The position numbers were made by a program, and so were the translations under genes. Below are positions 33,939 through 46,971 of a stretch of DNA of 64,000 nt, piece by piece. The stretch's first letter is position 1. Every line of letters begins with the position of its first letter. The notes under the pieces are model-generated. The model saw only the letters and a list, made by a program, of their open reading frames with translations. It was not told the origin of the DNA and did no database searches. This DNA is from Fasciola hepatica (lineage: Eukaryota; Platyhelminthes; Trematoda; Plagiorchiida; Fasciolidae): positions 868,001 through 932,000 of the forward strand of contig CANUEZ040000105.1 in the NCBI GenBank assembly GCA_948099385.1, written 5' to 3'.

Positions 33939-34312
33939 GTAGCTGCCTAATAAAGCACGAAGACCTATTCCGCAGTCGAGAGAAATCCCGGATGCTCCAC
34001 TCCTGAGGGCTGAAACCAGATACAGCCCATCAACCTGCAGTGAAGCTGAACTTCGTCCAGCCTCTACCCATTGTTTCGTCCGGCGTGACAGCATCCACGG
34101 CCTAAAAAACCATCCCGCATGGCTCTCTGTGTCATGAAGACATGCAAGCCACCACACCAAGCCAAGGTGTAGTCTCGTCGCGACAGACAGGTCCAAGTAA
34201 GCCTGATGTAGCTCACCGGATGGCCTAGCTTGAGGCTTCAAACGAGGCAAACTATAGACCAAACTCAAGTAAATACAAACACTTATTCCAGTGTATTGGT
34301 TTCTGTGTTGCA
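33939..34312 (+). repeat. Possible solo LTR of a third Gypsy-type family
   Basis: The start (GTAGCTGCCTAATAAAGCAC then GAAGAC) resembles the start of the compact element's LTR (TGTAGTGCTACCAATAAAGCAC...GAAGAC). An uninterrupted minus-strand frame spans 33927-34313 but has no known domain and ends within the same limits, so I treat it as a translation of the repeat. The 3' boundary is a guess and no duplication was found. Confidence 0.35.
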
Positions 34313-37300
34313 AATTAAGTAAGGTGGAAATTCGCTAAACGTCACTTTTTTACACGATGCACCCTGATCCACTTTCAAGCCGATCATCACCACCACATTC
34401 TTCTGCAGCCACCGTATCACACCGGGTTCTCACCATAAATCTGGGCCTCAGTTGCGATAATGCGTCACCATTAACTTACAAATACACTGGTAGGGCTCTC
34501 ATATCGTACTCGAATTAAAAAACCACACCCTGCCTCAGTTACTAATCATGCATGTGAGCCCCACCCCACAGCGTGTGACGTGCCCACTTTGGTAAAACTT
34601 CGTAGCACCAAACTCATTGGAAAAGCCAAGATAATCTGATTGTGATTCTTTTTTTGCTTTTCCATGGGACAGCTGACAACGTTCGCTCCACATCTAGCCA
34701 TCGCCCAACTTTCCCTTGCACACAGCTATTCGATTATAGCTTCTGTGTTCTTCAGTATAACTCATGCCTTTACTTCCGCAGAGTGCCATTCCTGCCCGTC
34801 TCAAGTCTTCCTGCAATACTGGTAAACATTGCCTTGTTTTTGATCGTTGATACTGTCGGTCTTCTTTTGCTATCTAGCTTGAGGGATATAAGTACGCATC
34901 TGGTACCTTTTCTCTGCATCATATTTGCAATATTTCCATTGTTAATGTCCGTTCCATCATGCTCATCGTTGGCCTTACATCGAAAGAGCGGCTGCAGTCC
35001 AGCAGGTCAGATGTATAAAGCACCCACCCGCTGATGGGACATACCAGCCTCGATGATAAACGCGACTGACCTGGATGGTTTTTTCTGAGAACCTTATTGT
35101 CTGGCGTGGAGGCGCACAGGTGGTTTCTACTTGGTTTGCGAATATTTTGTTTAATGCTGGTGTTTCGTTTTGTATCCTGACATTTGGTTGTTTCACTAGT
35201 CATAAATAAGCTTGTTTGCACGGGAATTTGCTGTGCTTTTTTGTGTTGTGACAATGTGTTTCAAATGGGTCGCGTACCAGTGGACAATCGGTTTGTGTTT
35301 CGGCTTTTCGTCAATAGTGTACACTCCGATACCTACGCATTCGGAGCCGATTTTCGGGATTTTCAAAAAGAAACTTGCACGTCCCTCTGCATATACAATT
35401 CCGCGAAGTTTTCAGTGATGAAAAAAAGAGGCATTCATTTGTAGCTTGGTTTGTCCTGTTATTTTAAAAGTACTGCTGCGTTCACCGTGGAAGGAAAAGC
35501 GATAAATCGTCCAGGTATGTTGTCATTCATTGCAAGCTTAATTCCCCCCAGGTATCCTCACTTTAAACGCGAGGATTTCGTCAAGTTGTGGTTTGCGGGT
35601 TCCTTTTACTGTCTTTAGTTAGTCGATGAAGCATTTGCACAGTTTCCAAGTAGAGAATGAGGGTTTGTATGTGCGAAATCGCAGGCTGGCACAAGGGCAG
35701 GGTGATAAAGTGTCGCCACAAAATTGACACTTTCAGAGAATGTCTGAGCTAAGGGAGTGCACATTTGGGGAATTCAACCAACGTCCTAATAATGACGACT
35801 CAAGATCCATAATAGGACCGGCTAAGAGGGTGTTAGTAAGTAAAGCGGACGTGGCTAAAGGATGGCTGCTGATCCGTGGTTATTCGAAGATAATTTTCAA
35901 CAGCCATGAGATAAGTTTTATCTTATTTGTCCCCTCAGCAAGTAGACAATATGTCCTAGATTCAGTGACATAATTATGGCAGATGCTACTCACCAACTCA
36001 GCTGTGGTTCGCACGTTCTATGGCATACAATGATAGTTGATGGGGCGGGTTGGGGTCGTATTCTGCTCTACGCTCGGCTTCCAAATGAGACTGATGACTG
36101 ATATCGTAGGGCTGTTTCTTCCATGGGTATAAAGCCCCTACGGCCGGTGATTGTAAAAAGATCGTAGTTGACAAGAGTTTGGCACAGTTTATTGCGTTCA
36201 CGGCTGTCCACCCATAATCTCGTGCTTCGCTTTGCCCTTTTCATGTCAAGCGAGATATGACAAGTAGATGCACCCGCCCACACCGAATGCAACCAAATGA
36301 AAAGTTACGCATGTTTAAGCGAATGCTTATTCTGGTGTTGAGTCAACCTAGGATTTATTTTGAGAGGTTAAGAGCAGCAAAAGGATGTAGGGGCAAGGAG
36401 GCTGCTGCATACCTGAATAATACCTAAAAGCCACTTTAGCAGTTTTAGGCTGGATATATGACCCGTGGAGCATTAGCGCGAGTTTATTTTACTACATACC
36501 CATTAGAGAAAGAAAACGGCCAGGCGAAGGACGGACACAGTTCCGGTGTGCGGCATTTTATGACGAGGAGAATCACCGTTGCGTACACGGTACGGCCCAC
36601 GGACAATGACGTGGCCACACGTGATGGAACCCAGGGCCCTTTTCAGGGCCCCTTCATTTAGTTTGCCACTCCCGTTTCTGCTTTTTCCGCAGGTAAACTA
36701 AAGCAGTCGGCACATAAGCCTTCCGTTATTTGCGCAACTCCGGGATGGGACTGTAATGCTTCTGGTTATTGATCACGAGAAAGAAGATGTTATTCGAGCG
36801 TGTGGCAAAAGACAGTGACCTGTTTCAGGTGACTGTTTGTCAAGCTTGCTACCGCACATGGTTTTGCTCACGAGGAGCTTTCATTAGCTACGACGGATTT
36901 AGCTTCCGAGGGGAGATTCTGTTTGGTATCTGTTGATATTATTGAAAAGATATATATATTGGCTTTTAGCAGAGAGCTATTATCCCTTCGATTTCCAATG
37001 CTTAGAAATGAAAATACTGCATTCCTTGTTTTATTAGGCAATGAGGTTTACAATTTGAACCAACCGTAGTATAAATTGGCATGCTTTGGGCAGTGCTGCT
37101 TTTGATTACGCTTGCATGTTTCAGACAATACAGCCACCTTGCCATCTCATACCATACACCGGCGTCGGATTTAGGAACGCTTGCTAGAAACAACATGCCT
37201 AAGGCTGGCTAATATAACCACCCCGTAGGGTTTGACCGATGCATCAAAACTGATGGACCGGTAAAAGATCGGTTCAATGCCGTCTACATGGATGATGGGG

Positions 37301-39680
37301 ATCTTCAACAGCCACATCTGTATGCCTTGAGTTGTTTGACTTCAACGTGAAATACAGCCATATAAGCTACATCTTTCAACATGAAGTCATAATGAAACGT
37401 GTTTCACAAGATATACTGTTCAATATAATGGCCACTGACGCTCTCCTGCTGACTGTTCATAGCGCCAACGGATGGAAGGGAAATCAGCGTTCTTGATTCC
37501 GACGGTGAGCTGTCGTAAGTCAGGTATGCTATTGGCAAATAATTCGTGGAGCAGAAGCTTCATGATATCATTGAAAATTCATGGGGGTCATTAGCTGGAA
37601 TATGCATGTATATCTGTGCGTGATCATATCTAGGTGTGAGCAAAAAACTGGTCGCTGCAAGTGAAGTGGCTTTGATGATAGGTATCAAATCACAGTTCAA
37701 TCATAGACGGCATGCAGCGCGAAGGAGGGTCAGCATAATAACGAGTTTAGATCTTCCTCTCATGACTAGGTATAGGCGGTTCCAACTGGTAAAGTACCGA
37801 ACTTAGATGCACCAACTTTTCTGAGGCACGTCGCAAACTTTCTAAAGTAAATTTGAGGAGGAATTCCGCGAAACTTCTAATATATACTTGTGTATATTTA
37901 TTTTTTAAAGTATAAAACAAAAGTACAACGGTGTACGTGAAATGCATCACATGAATGACATAATCACCCACCATTACTATACTCACCATATATATGACTA
38001 GTTCGTTCGTATTAAGCTCCGATTGTATTATAACAATCAATAGTGAATCACTCTTATCAACCACGAACATGAACTGGATTAGTACCACGGTACTGGACTA
38101 AATACGAAGAACAAATCGCCCGAATATGACGGGCAATAGGAACCACCGTAGAAAAAGCGGTAATCCGAATCCCAGAATTGAACCAATTTCGACTTACGGC
38201 CTTACATCTACTTTGCCCGATCACAGATTAGGAACCAACTCATGCTTACGGTGTCAACCGCAAGATTTTACCCTGCTTAAATTACGTCCAACTGTTCTAT
38301 ACTGTTACCTGAATTAGGAGTCATCCTTTTACTCCATCCAAACTTCCAATCGTTTTTCTGAAGCTTTGTAGTTTCTTCTCCCTTGATCACGCTTTTGAGT
38401 TTTCACGTTCACCGCATTCCAGGCCTATTCTTCTATTACTTTCCGTGGCACCGTTTTTTGTGGTGTTTTAAACGTTCCTACACAGGAATAACAGCAGTAC
38501 TATTTAGTCACGCTCCTTCGCGTGCCTCTCGTCGAGGTCTGAGACCCACGCTGATAATACTATTATGGGAGTGGTGCTAGTCAGGGTTGCCCACCTCCGG
38601 CCTTCTTCAGTTTTTCAACCGAAGTGGTTCTCCAGATAGCCCTTACTCCCCGTGAGGATAGCAGCATTGATCTTTCCTCGGATAGTAAACTGTCTGACCT
38701 GGAGTAAACGGGAGAAACTTTTTCTTCTGGATGAAGGCTTAAATAAGTTGCGAGCTCTTTTGAATAGCCTAAACAACGGTGTATCAATGTTAGGGAGGAG
38801 TTTGGTATCCTCAGATGATGAAATCCTGCCACTAAAGACGTTGGCTCGAAGCCAGTCCTCGTTGCAGCTGCGGATGCTCCAACTGTAGATGTTTTTTTTA
38901 CCTCGGCCTTTTTTCACCGGAAGTACACTCATCGGATGAATTGTTGTTACACGTACAAGAGGTACGTTAGGCTTTCGACCACCGTCTGTGGACCAGGCTT
39001 GATATCCGATTGTCTTTCAAGGGTCGGATATCCACGGCTGCGGTGGGGTCGGTTATTTTACGTGCTTTAAAAATATGGTACATGAGAGTAGCAAGTACTC
39101 AAAGGCCGCTGGTCTTCAAGCTTCCAAGTTTGCGTGGCTTTTCCTCAAATTTCGTGGGGAAGCCATATCTGCTACACTGAGACCAGATATAAATTGTTTG
39201 GGGCCGGAATTCCGTTTTGAACCGTGCGCTGAAGCTGAATAGGTTAATGTGGCTGGAACGTTTGGTACGTATGCCCATCTATGAAATTCTACGAGGCCCG
39301 ATTCTCTCCGATGCAGGTAGCGGTTGGAAAATACGTTAAGGTGGTCATCCCAGGATCTGGAACAACTTCGACCTGCGGATATGGGAAATTAGAATGTGTG
39401 GGACTTCCATGTTGGGTTTTACTCTACCAGCCTACCAGATGAATGAATGGTGTTGCGGCCAGTGGCGTAGTGTCAATGGACCTCGGTCTCCGTCCTCATG
39501 ATGTCCGCTTATTTTATCGATCTTTTGGTCCTTTCCAATATATTCTTCTCTTCCTTTACTCATAGTTCTGAGATGCTGCAGGAAAGCAACCAAATCAAGG
39601 ACATGGAAGTGCAAGTGAGGTTGTAGAGTGAACCTCAATGGCCATTGTCCCACATAAGACGGGCTTAGCTTCAGTGAAGA
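34313..39680. other. Unassigned, 5.4 kb
   Basis: The emptiest part of the window. It has short open frames only, none with a recognisable domain. A 130-residue plus-strand frame at 34642-35034 has two hydrophobic stretches but no supporting features. A small inverted motif (TGATATCCGA...TCGGATATCCA) lies near 39000-39030. No RNA gene was recognised. Confidence 0.35.
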
Positions 39681-40219
39681 AGTGGTCCCAGCTGTGTGCT
39701 GTGATAAAAGAAGGACACATAATACCATAGGCTTGGCGATTTTATATAAATGCAGTTAGAATATGGCTACACTTTAAAGGATATGTTAACTTTGTCATGG
39801 ATTGACAAAACGTTTTGATGAGGCAGTAGCACGTCAATTATCTGTGCGTGTGAAGGATTAAATCAGCTGATGGTGGTAGAAATGATTGTGAAATTGAGAT
39901 ATAATATCATGTAGAACAGTTTGGTGGCCGTAATCGATGCCGTGGCTACCCGAATACCTATCTTCTTTTGTGGGTGGGTTCTAAATAAACGCTAAGTTTG
40001 GTTCCGGTAGCCGGTAGCTCTAGTCAATGGTGAAGTGGTTTATATTCCTGACTCAAAATGCACAGACGCTTTATACCATGTGCAAGTTGAAGCTGTTTAC
40101 AAGATGAAGCCTAAGCCTACCGCGTATGATCCTCATGTTCATTCTTCACTTGCGCGAAGTGAGCGGCGTAAGTACTGAGGAACCTAGGTAGTTCACGACG
40201 ATTGGGCATCCAGGGTTAA
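39681..40219 (-). repeat. Inverted repeat IR-1, right arm (partner 19297-19860)
   Basis: 539 bp that is the reverse complement of the left arm with about 1% substitutions and a 25-bp deletion whose ends carry a short TCGT repeat. The arms are about 20 kb apart and in opposite orientation. Confidence 0.9.
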
Positions 40220-41408
40220 CTTGTAAAACTCAATTATCGGTGATTAGTTGCACACCGACTTTATTCCTACGACGATATTCACAGTGGCCGGGTATTTGAC
40301 GCCTTTGGTAGATGTGCATGCGCGTGTGTAAGGTCAAATTGAACAACATCACTGAGCAGGATAAAATATTCTCCAGGTGTCCAAGGTTTTTTCGCACTTT
40401 TGTGGAACTCTGTGATTTCATGGAAAGGTGTTTAAATGGCACGGAGGTACGCAGTGAATACAAGTCCGTTTCGAAGTGATGTATGGACAAAAACATTTTT
40501 GCCTTTAAATGAACATGAAGTTGTAACTATTATGGAACACAGAGGAAGCAAAGTGGGAAAGATGCAAATGAATATCTGTGGAAATGGCTTTCGGTCAAAT
40601 TCTTTGGTTACCCGGGGATTATTTTGCCATAGTTGGCTTGAATGGCGACATCTGTGCCCCATACGCTAAAAAATGGTTGCCTAAATGCTCTTCATGTAGA
40701 TAGGATCGCCGCGACCGCAGTCTCGACCGGCCTTCATTTTATCAAAATTTTCCATGTTTTCTCATATCTCCATTCGCGTAGATAGCTTAAGAACAACTTT
40801 GGAGCAGCCTTGCAAAGATCCATTAGTGGTGCTTCAGCGAAATAATCGAGTTGACCTGTTTGACCGGACGATAAGCATGAAGCCACATCCGTCAACCATC
40901 ATAAGGTTGCGCCCCTTATTGATAGCCTAAAAAGAGAGACAGGGTCCGAAGAAAATACTCCAATAGTTCAGTCACCCAATATAGGGGACACTCCTGCGTA
41001 TCAGGCAGCATAAACCGAAACCCTGGTGCTGCATATATCAACGCGCTCTGGCCAAATTGTAATTTGACAAAAGCGCATTGCAGACATTATTCGTTTTCAA
41101 ACCTCACTAAGCCATGTTTTCAAAGCTTACGGTTTTATAAAAACCACTTTGAAAATAGAGAAACAAAACGTTTTGTACATTTTTAAACTTGCTTTTTGCT
41201 TTGTCCACAAATAATGTGCTTTTTCCAAGTAATTTTCACTTAGTCGCCGTTTGCTCCTTTGTTGTACTTTGCTCTTATATTACACTGACGGATACGGCGA
41301 ATGGAGGAAACCCAGAAAATTCTTGAGGTAGTAATTTGTGGGGCATATTTTGTATTCTGTTGCGATCCCTAAGTGGGAGCCGTTATTACTCCAATTTCTC
41401 GAATGATG
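40220..41408. other. Unassigned spacer
   Basis: No gene or repeat was recognised. Confidence 0.35.
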
Positions 41409-41803
41409 AGTATATTCCACGCACTATTCAATCACACAGGATTGTCTCGTAAGTACCTTGGAATGACGTCAGGCATTGGCATTATCCATTTGTCAATTTT
41501 GTGCGCCCTTAGAGCTGAATTGTCTTTCAAATTCGATAGCTCAGGCAATTCTGCATAACAGTTAATAACACGCTATCTCTCGTGACACCGACGGTACTGT
41601 AGCCACTTGGACACACAATTATCATTTCCCGTCACCGCGATCATCAATTTTCTTGGACTTTACTATCACCCTCATAAAATGCCTTTGATATATGCTGTAT
41701 TCGGCTGATTGTGAAGCACTGAACAGTAATCTTGTTCTCAATCGAGTGTTTTGATGCCTCAACCAGATATTTTCAATTTATTCATCTGCAGTTCTTTCTT
41801 TTT
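41409..41803 (+). repeat. Inverted repeat A, left arm (partner 48762-49154)
   Basis: 395 bp matching the reverse complement of 48762-49154 with only a few substitutions. Weaker similarity continues a few tens of bases on both sides. Non-coding. Confidence 0.9.
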
Positions 41804-42899
41804 TCTCAAAGCATCCTTCAAAATTCGACTAATTTCATGCCCCTAATAGTTTCATAATAATTATAGCAAGTGCACGTTTCTGGAGGGTGATAGAGTAGCT
41901 TGCGTGAAGCTATAACTGCAGAGCAAACACTCACTCAGCGGGAATAAATATTCATAAGTTTTCAGAGGATTAGTCAAGCCAATCAGCAACAAGATACTAA
42001 GGACAAGAGTTTAACTGAGGTGAAGTGAAGGAGGTTTGCACAGTGAGGAAGATGGAGTTCCGAATCGATCGCGGACTATGGTGAAAAATCGGTCAATCGC
42101 GAGAATACTGAAATGAATACTATCTTGAAATCTAGGGAATACAGTGTTTACGAGGAAGGCACAGTAAAATGGTGGGTGATGCTCAATCAGGGCCGCTGAA
42201 ATCAATAACTACTTGCGAAAGGCAGGCAGTAGGACTTGTCCCAAGGCGACCAGGCTCAGGCAGAACAATGCCTACTGTCTCCCATTTGAGGAAAAGAGAC
42301 AGTATCCCCTTAAATTGGCGGGGCGACTCCCAGAGTGAATAACAAGTATCGTTCTAAGATAAGAATTACTAGATGATGGAGAAAGGAACACATTCCAACA
42401 AGTGAAGGAATAATCAAAATGCCAAACGCCATATCCACGAGGAACACAATAATGCAAGAGAGACGGATAGGAACGTTTTCCTGGGGACACCGATAAAATG
42501 GGAACAACACTGTTTAGCCGAAACTACCGGGGTTACTTTGGGTCCGTAGTTTGGCGTTATAATCGAGAGATTCCAGTTTTTTTTGTTTCGCCTGGTGAAA
42601 GGCATTGGGCATCACCTAACCTAGACCATTCTTTAGTGAATTGGGTGCCCTTGCCCAGAGGTTGATTTGGTCTCGATATGCTACAGGTCTTTTTTAAGAA
42701 GTCCCCGGTAAACCGCAGAGGAACATATGGGGCCATATCCGGACTTCATGTGGATAAACCCTGGTAATCAGATATTAGCCCCGACAGTCAGCCATGGATT
42801 CAGTTTTAAACGGGTAAAAGAAGCGATAAACATTTTCCGGGATACATTACGGCCATGTGATACTGTTGGAAGAGTGCGTGTGAGGAACTGGTTAGTGAG
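41804..42899. other. Unassigned purine-rich spacer
   Basis: No coding domain. The first ~40 bp still resemble, weakly, the linker next to arm A' (48720-48761). Confidence 0.3.
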
Positions 42900-43130
42900 A
42901 AAAAGGGGAACCTACTAATCCCCAAAAGGTGCCAGTTTGTGGAGCTGGCCATGAGCTGGCCACCTTTTCTGAAAAACACTTCTGGGGGTGAACCCATGAG
43001 GTGCAACTTGCCGTCCCAGTTGGGCCCGCGAATTGTTGTAGACATCCTGCACCCCCCAAGTGCACCAGCCAAAGAGGTGGATTTGACCGTATCCAGCATC
43101 GTTAGGACTGGGACGAGTGTACATTGTTCG
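42900..43130 (-). repeat. Dispersed repeat module, copy C
   Basis: The reverse complement aligns with copy D from CACTCGT through the GGATACGGTCAA block to the GGCCAGCTCC...GGCACC end. More diverged than copies A, B and D. Confidence 0.65.
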
Positions 43131-43739
43131 ATTCATCAGCCCGTGGCCTTCATCTAGTTGGAAGGAGACTGTCCTGGGGTTGACGAGACGTCATCGACTT
43201 CAAGCAGCGAACCTCGGGAACCTGGAAGGAGAAGTAATAGACTGTAGTAGTCTGGGCTTAGCCCTGCTGAAGACCAACGAATAACGGAAAAATAGTAGTC
43301 CTAATACCGCTCCACGTAAATATGGGGACAAAGTATAACGCACAAACGGCTACAGCATAATGAATAAGAAACGGCCAGTTAAGTGATTTTATGACCTCCG
43401 GAAAAACTTCTGGTTTACCGTAGGTAGGCGACCGGCAGGAAAACTCGAAAAGAAAAAAAGAGGGCAATGGGCTTTGAGCATTAAGAAAGCAAGCCGTCAT
43501 GACCGGAGGGTGAGTTCAGTTACTGGGGTGAATTGAACGATGATGTTGGCACGAGGGTGCTTGAAAACTTGTGGCGGGGTTTAAAAGCAAAAGTGTTAAG
43601 ACCCAACACAGCAGAAGACTAAGGTAAACGGATTAAAATCGAGCCGGCTCAGGGAAATGGCGAAGCTGTGGCCATGGGACAGGAGAATGGTGAAACTATG
43701 AATGAGTAGGAGACTCAATATTCAGTAACTACTTACTAT
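43131..43739. other. Unassigned purine-rich spacer
   Basis: No gene or repeat was recognised between module C and the RTE fragment. Confidence 0.3.
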
Positions 43740-45080
43740 ACTTTTATGCGGCTAGGTCCTAAGAGAGGTTGAGCTGGCTTCATGCGCGTCCCGAATGACA
43801 CCAGCCCATGAGCGGCAATCTGATGCAAGACCTGAACATACAGAAATCCAGGTCTGCTTCCAGTTGAGAGCTCCGTAGACAGCCTTCAGTACTAGTCCCT
43901 CGAAGTCCGACTTGATGGTACTGACCCATGTTTTTCAGGTCTCCCCCGAGGTGACAGCACCATCCTGGACATGGAACGGAGGCGAGACACTGCCTTGAGA
44001 TCGTGGGACATGTCCAAACCACTGCAAACACCGGCGTTGGAGGAACACTGACAGCCCTTCGACGTCAAAGCACCGTTGTCTCATTATCTCGTTTGAAAGC
44101 TTTTCGTGCCACACCACTTTCAGCACCCGCCGCACAAACCGACGGTCAAAGTCTTCCAGCTCTCTGATGTCCTCGACGCGCACTGGCTACTTCTCGCAGC
44201 CGTAGGCCAGTACTTAGAGGATAGCGACGAGGAAGACGCAAATTTCGGTCCGGAGGCTGGTTTTGCTTCGCGCACAGAGTACATTGTGAAGCTGAAGAGA
44301 AGCAGACCCGGCTTCGCCAATGCGCAACTTGCTTTCAGCTCCGGCGTGGCCGTTTGGGAGAACCTTAGAGCCCAGAAGTAAGGGCGCAGGGAAGCGTTCA
44401 CTTTGTTCGCTGTTCAAGTATATCGGGAGAGTGGACTGCCCAGTGCATGTCGAAAAGATCTTGGTCTTCGACTCATTGATCTCTAGCCCCTTGGGTTTCG
44501 CGAAAGGTTCTACGCGACTGAGAACCAGCTGCAACGTAGTTGGGCTACCTCCAAGAATGACGATGTCGCCTGCAAGTTGCAGTTCGGCGAGTGGAACATC
44601 GATGTCCAGCTGAATGCCAGGGTATCTGGTGAGCTCCTGATGCATTATCCGGTCGACTGAGTATTTGAACAGCACTGGTGACAGGGGCTGCTTTTCCGAC
44701 ACCGGAATTGTTGGATAACTCCCTGAACTCCTCTCTATAGAAGCGTTTTCTTGCATGCGTATTTGTGTAGTACAACCTCATGAGACTGAAAAGCTTATGG
44801 GAAATTCCATCCGCTTGCAATGTAGTCCACTACGATTCTCTGTCAACTGAGTCAAAGGCAGCACAAAAATCATGAAGCTAGCCGCTGTCGGTTGCCAAAA
44901 CTTATTATGATGTTCCAGTACTTGGTGGAGTGTGAATAATTGGCCCACGCACCCTCAGCCACGCCGGAAGCCTCTATTTGACTGGGGCCTGTGAACGAGT
45001 CCTGCACCGCCGAGAAGCGGTTCTACAGAAGTACGAAGAATATTTTGGCGGCCACGTCGACTGAAGTAAAGCCACGGTAG
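43740..45080 (-). pseudogene. RTE-like LINE reverse transcriptase and C-terminal region
   Basis: Read right to left: FCAAFDSVDRES (about 44850, first catalytic Asp), LQADGISHKLFSLMRLYY (about 44815), PLSPVLFKYSVDRIMHQEL (about 44690), LAGDIVILGGSP (about 44560, where LDYADDIVILA-type sequence is expected, so the catalytic YADD is damaged), GLEINESKTKIFST (about 44480), and a C-terminal zinc-finger-like block with MRVEDIRELEDFDRRFVRRV (about 44180) and CLQWFGHVPR (about 44020). This C-terminal arrangement is characteristic of RTE/BovB-clade LINEs. Endonuclease and 5' parts are absent. There are several frame changes. Confidence 0.82.
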
Positions 45081-46115
45081 TTTTCGTACGGTTCAGTAAT
45101 TAGGTAAGGAGTTAACCAGAAAAACCAGATAAGGGAAAGAAATCGTCAAGGAATTTGGTAAGAAAGGTGAACCCACACTGTAGAAAAAAGTAAACTGACT
45201 GCGATAGTGTTGAGACTGTTGCAAGTAGGACGGAAGAAAAAAGATCGGATAAACTTTGGAAAATTAATGGTTACAAGATTCAATGACGAGGTTTAGACTG
45301 GTCTTAGGGAAAACTGTCCGCAGAATAAAGTTTTCACTGCAGTGTGGAACAAAATGAGCCGGAGGGCAGTGTGATGGAAGGCAGTGAGTGAAGTCATAGC
45401 TGGAGGTTGAGTTTAGGTGGTGAATCACTCCCAGTAAAATAACTGGGACTGATGTTCCGATTCAATTTCGCCGAGAAAGCAATTAAAGCCTTTATGTTGA
45501 GACTTAGTGCGGAAGGGAGTCAAGGCAGGTAGATGGATATTAGGGGGTGTAGAATTATTGACCACGTTAGTGCTACGGGACAGAGGTCAGAGAGGAGGGA
45601 AAATCTACGGGAGGATAGGATATGTGAAACTGAGTAATTAGATGATGATCTAAACCAGACAGACATTTGTGGGGTAGAGGAAAACCATATGTGAGCTCAA
45701 TTAAGACTAGGAAGCTGAAGCTGGGTATTTGCTTTGTCAATACTCCAGTCCTATCTCAAAGGCCCAACCCCTTGAAACAGGGGTTGCGCACCCTGGTAGA
45801 AATGTTCATCGTTAGTCCTGAGCTCATTTCTTGCCTGAACGCCACAGAGGACAATGATAATGTCCGAATAAGTAGTGGAAACTTGTTCCAGAATGAAGCT
45901 CACTTATTTTTGAACAAGACCGATCTCGGTGCTAACTTCAGTAGTGAAACGGAAGATTAAGATGCCATGGTACGTAAGAAACTATTAGAAAGGGTTTTCA
46001 CACATGGAGTTGAACTGCCTGACTTGTAAAAATAATGTAACAGAAGAGAAGATTAATTTTTGGGCAGCTGCTCACGCCCTGCCATTTAATTTAACCTGGA
46101 GGAAAAACATAGGAG
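45081..46115. other. Unassigned purine-rich block with repeat unit U3
   Basis: From about 45195 to 45480 the sequence resembles units U1 and U2 at 22990 and 23530 (shared GACGGA..., GAGGTTTAGACTGG, CCGCAGAATAAA and GAAGTCATAGCTGGAGGTTGA blocks; U2 has GAAGTCATAACTGGAGGTTGA). The rest is unassigned. Confidence 0.45.
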
Positions 46116-46460
46116 CTATTTGGTAAAAACACGTTGTACATTCTCGAACAGTTCCCGGTCTCTCTTTCGTATGTTAGAGCAAACAGTTGGGCCATATTCA
46201 AGAGGGGGTTTGGAGTGTAACTTAAAAATGCTTGGCTTAAATTGCGGTATCGTGAGTGCTTGATGTACAAGCCCGATCATCCGGCTCGACTTAATTACTT
46301 GGGTGGCTGCGTGTTCCAAAACGTCGGACGTAAATGAATAGTGTAGGCCCGAGTTGCTTGTCTGAAACTTACTCGGTATGGACTGGTCGATGATTCTAAA
46401 TGTATTGGAAAATACACTTGCGCTTTTCACATCGAAAAGTCGGATGCCGTGCACCAGCAA
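46116..46460 (-). pseudogene. CR1-like LINE RT thumb-region fragment
   Basis: The minus-strand frame carries HAATQVIKSSRMIGLVHQAL, then IFKLHSKPPLEYGPTVCSN and ELFENVQRVFTK, the conserved post-catalytic blocks of CR1-like RTs (cf. LILEYASPVWSP-type and LExVQRRFTK). Only about 115 residues remain. Confidence 0.75.
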
Positions 46461-46971
46461 CCCTCCGGATGCCAGGCAGATGCTTCGCCAAGTGAGCTAT
46501 CGCAGTCCGCGCGGCCTGGTGTGAATAACGCTGGTGAATGATCGGCGATGCGAAAGCCACTATCGCATCGATACGCAGTAACTATCCTTGCCTTTTTCAT
46601 TGGGCTAGCCTCGTCGGTCACTTCCGAGTGTGACGAACAGCGCAAAGATGAACCTGATCCACTGGACATTCTTATATATTCACAGAACGTATTGTTGGTA
46701 CGAGGAGACCGAATCTTATGTAATGGAAAATCCACTTGCATTTTCACATCGAAAACTTTCCAGTGTGGACATGGCTCCTATACAGCAGCATAATACTCCT
46801 CAAAGGAAAAAGTAATTTTCCAGTCAATACTCTGGGAACCAATACACAAAAATCCCCTTTTAACGGCATCCACGATGAAAGCGAAAGGGAGGGAAAATCC
46901 TTGGTGAGCAGCCGATAAATAAAACAGTTATATACATTAAGAAAAATAGCCGGGATGCGAGGTATTCATGT
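46461..46971. other. Unassigned spacer
   Basis: Overlapping open frames on both strands but no domain. The last ~40 bp weakly resemble the linker beside arm B' (48675-48710). Confidence 0.3.

Noticed and set aside
33927..34313. A 128-codon minus-strand frame, uninterrupted
   Set aside because: Its limits coincide with a probable LTR-like repeat and it lacks any domain. I treat it as translation of the repeat.
34642..35034. A 130-codon plus-strand frame with hydrophobic stretches that could be a membrane protein
   Set aside because: No domain, no homologous repeat and no splice context; T-rich DNA gives hydrophobic residues by chance.
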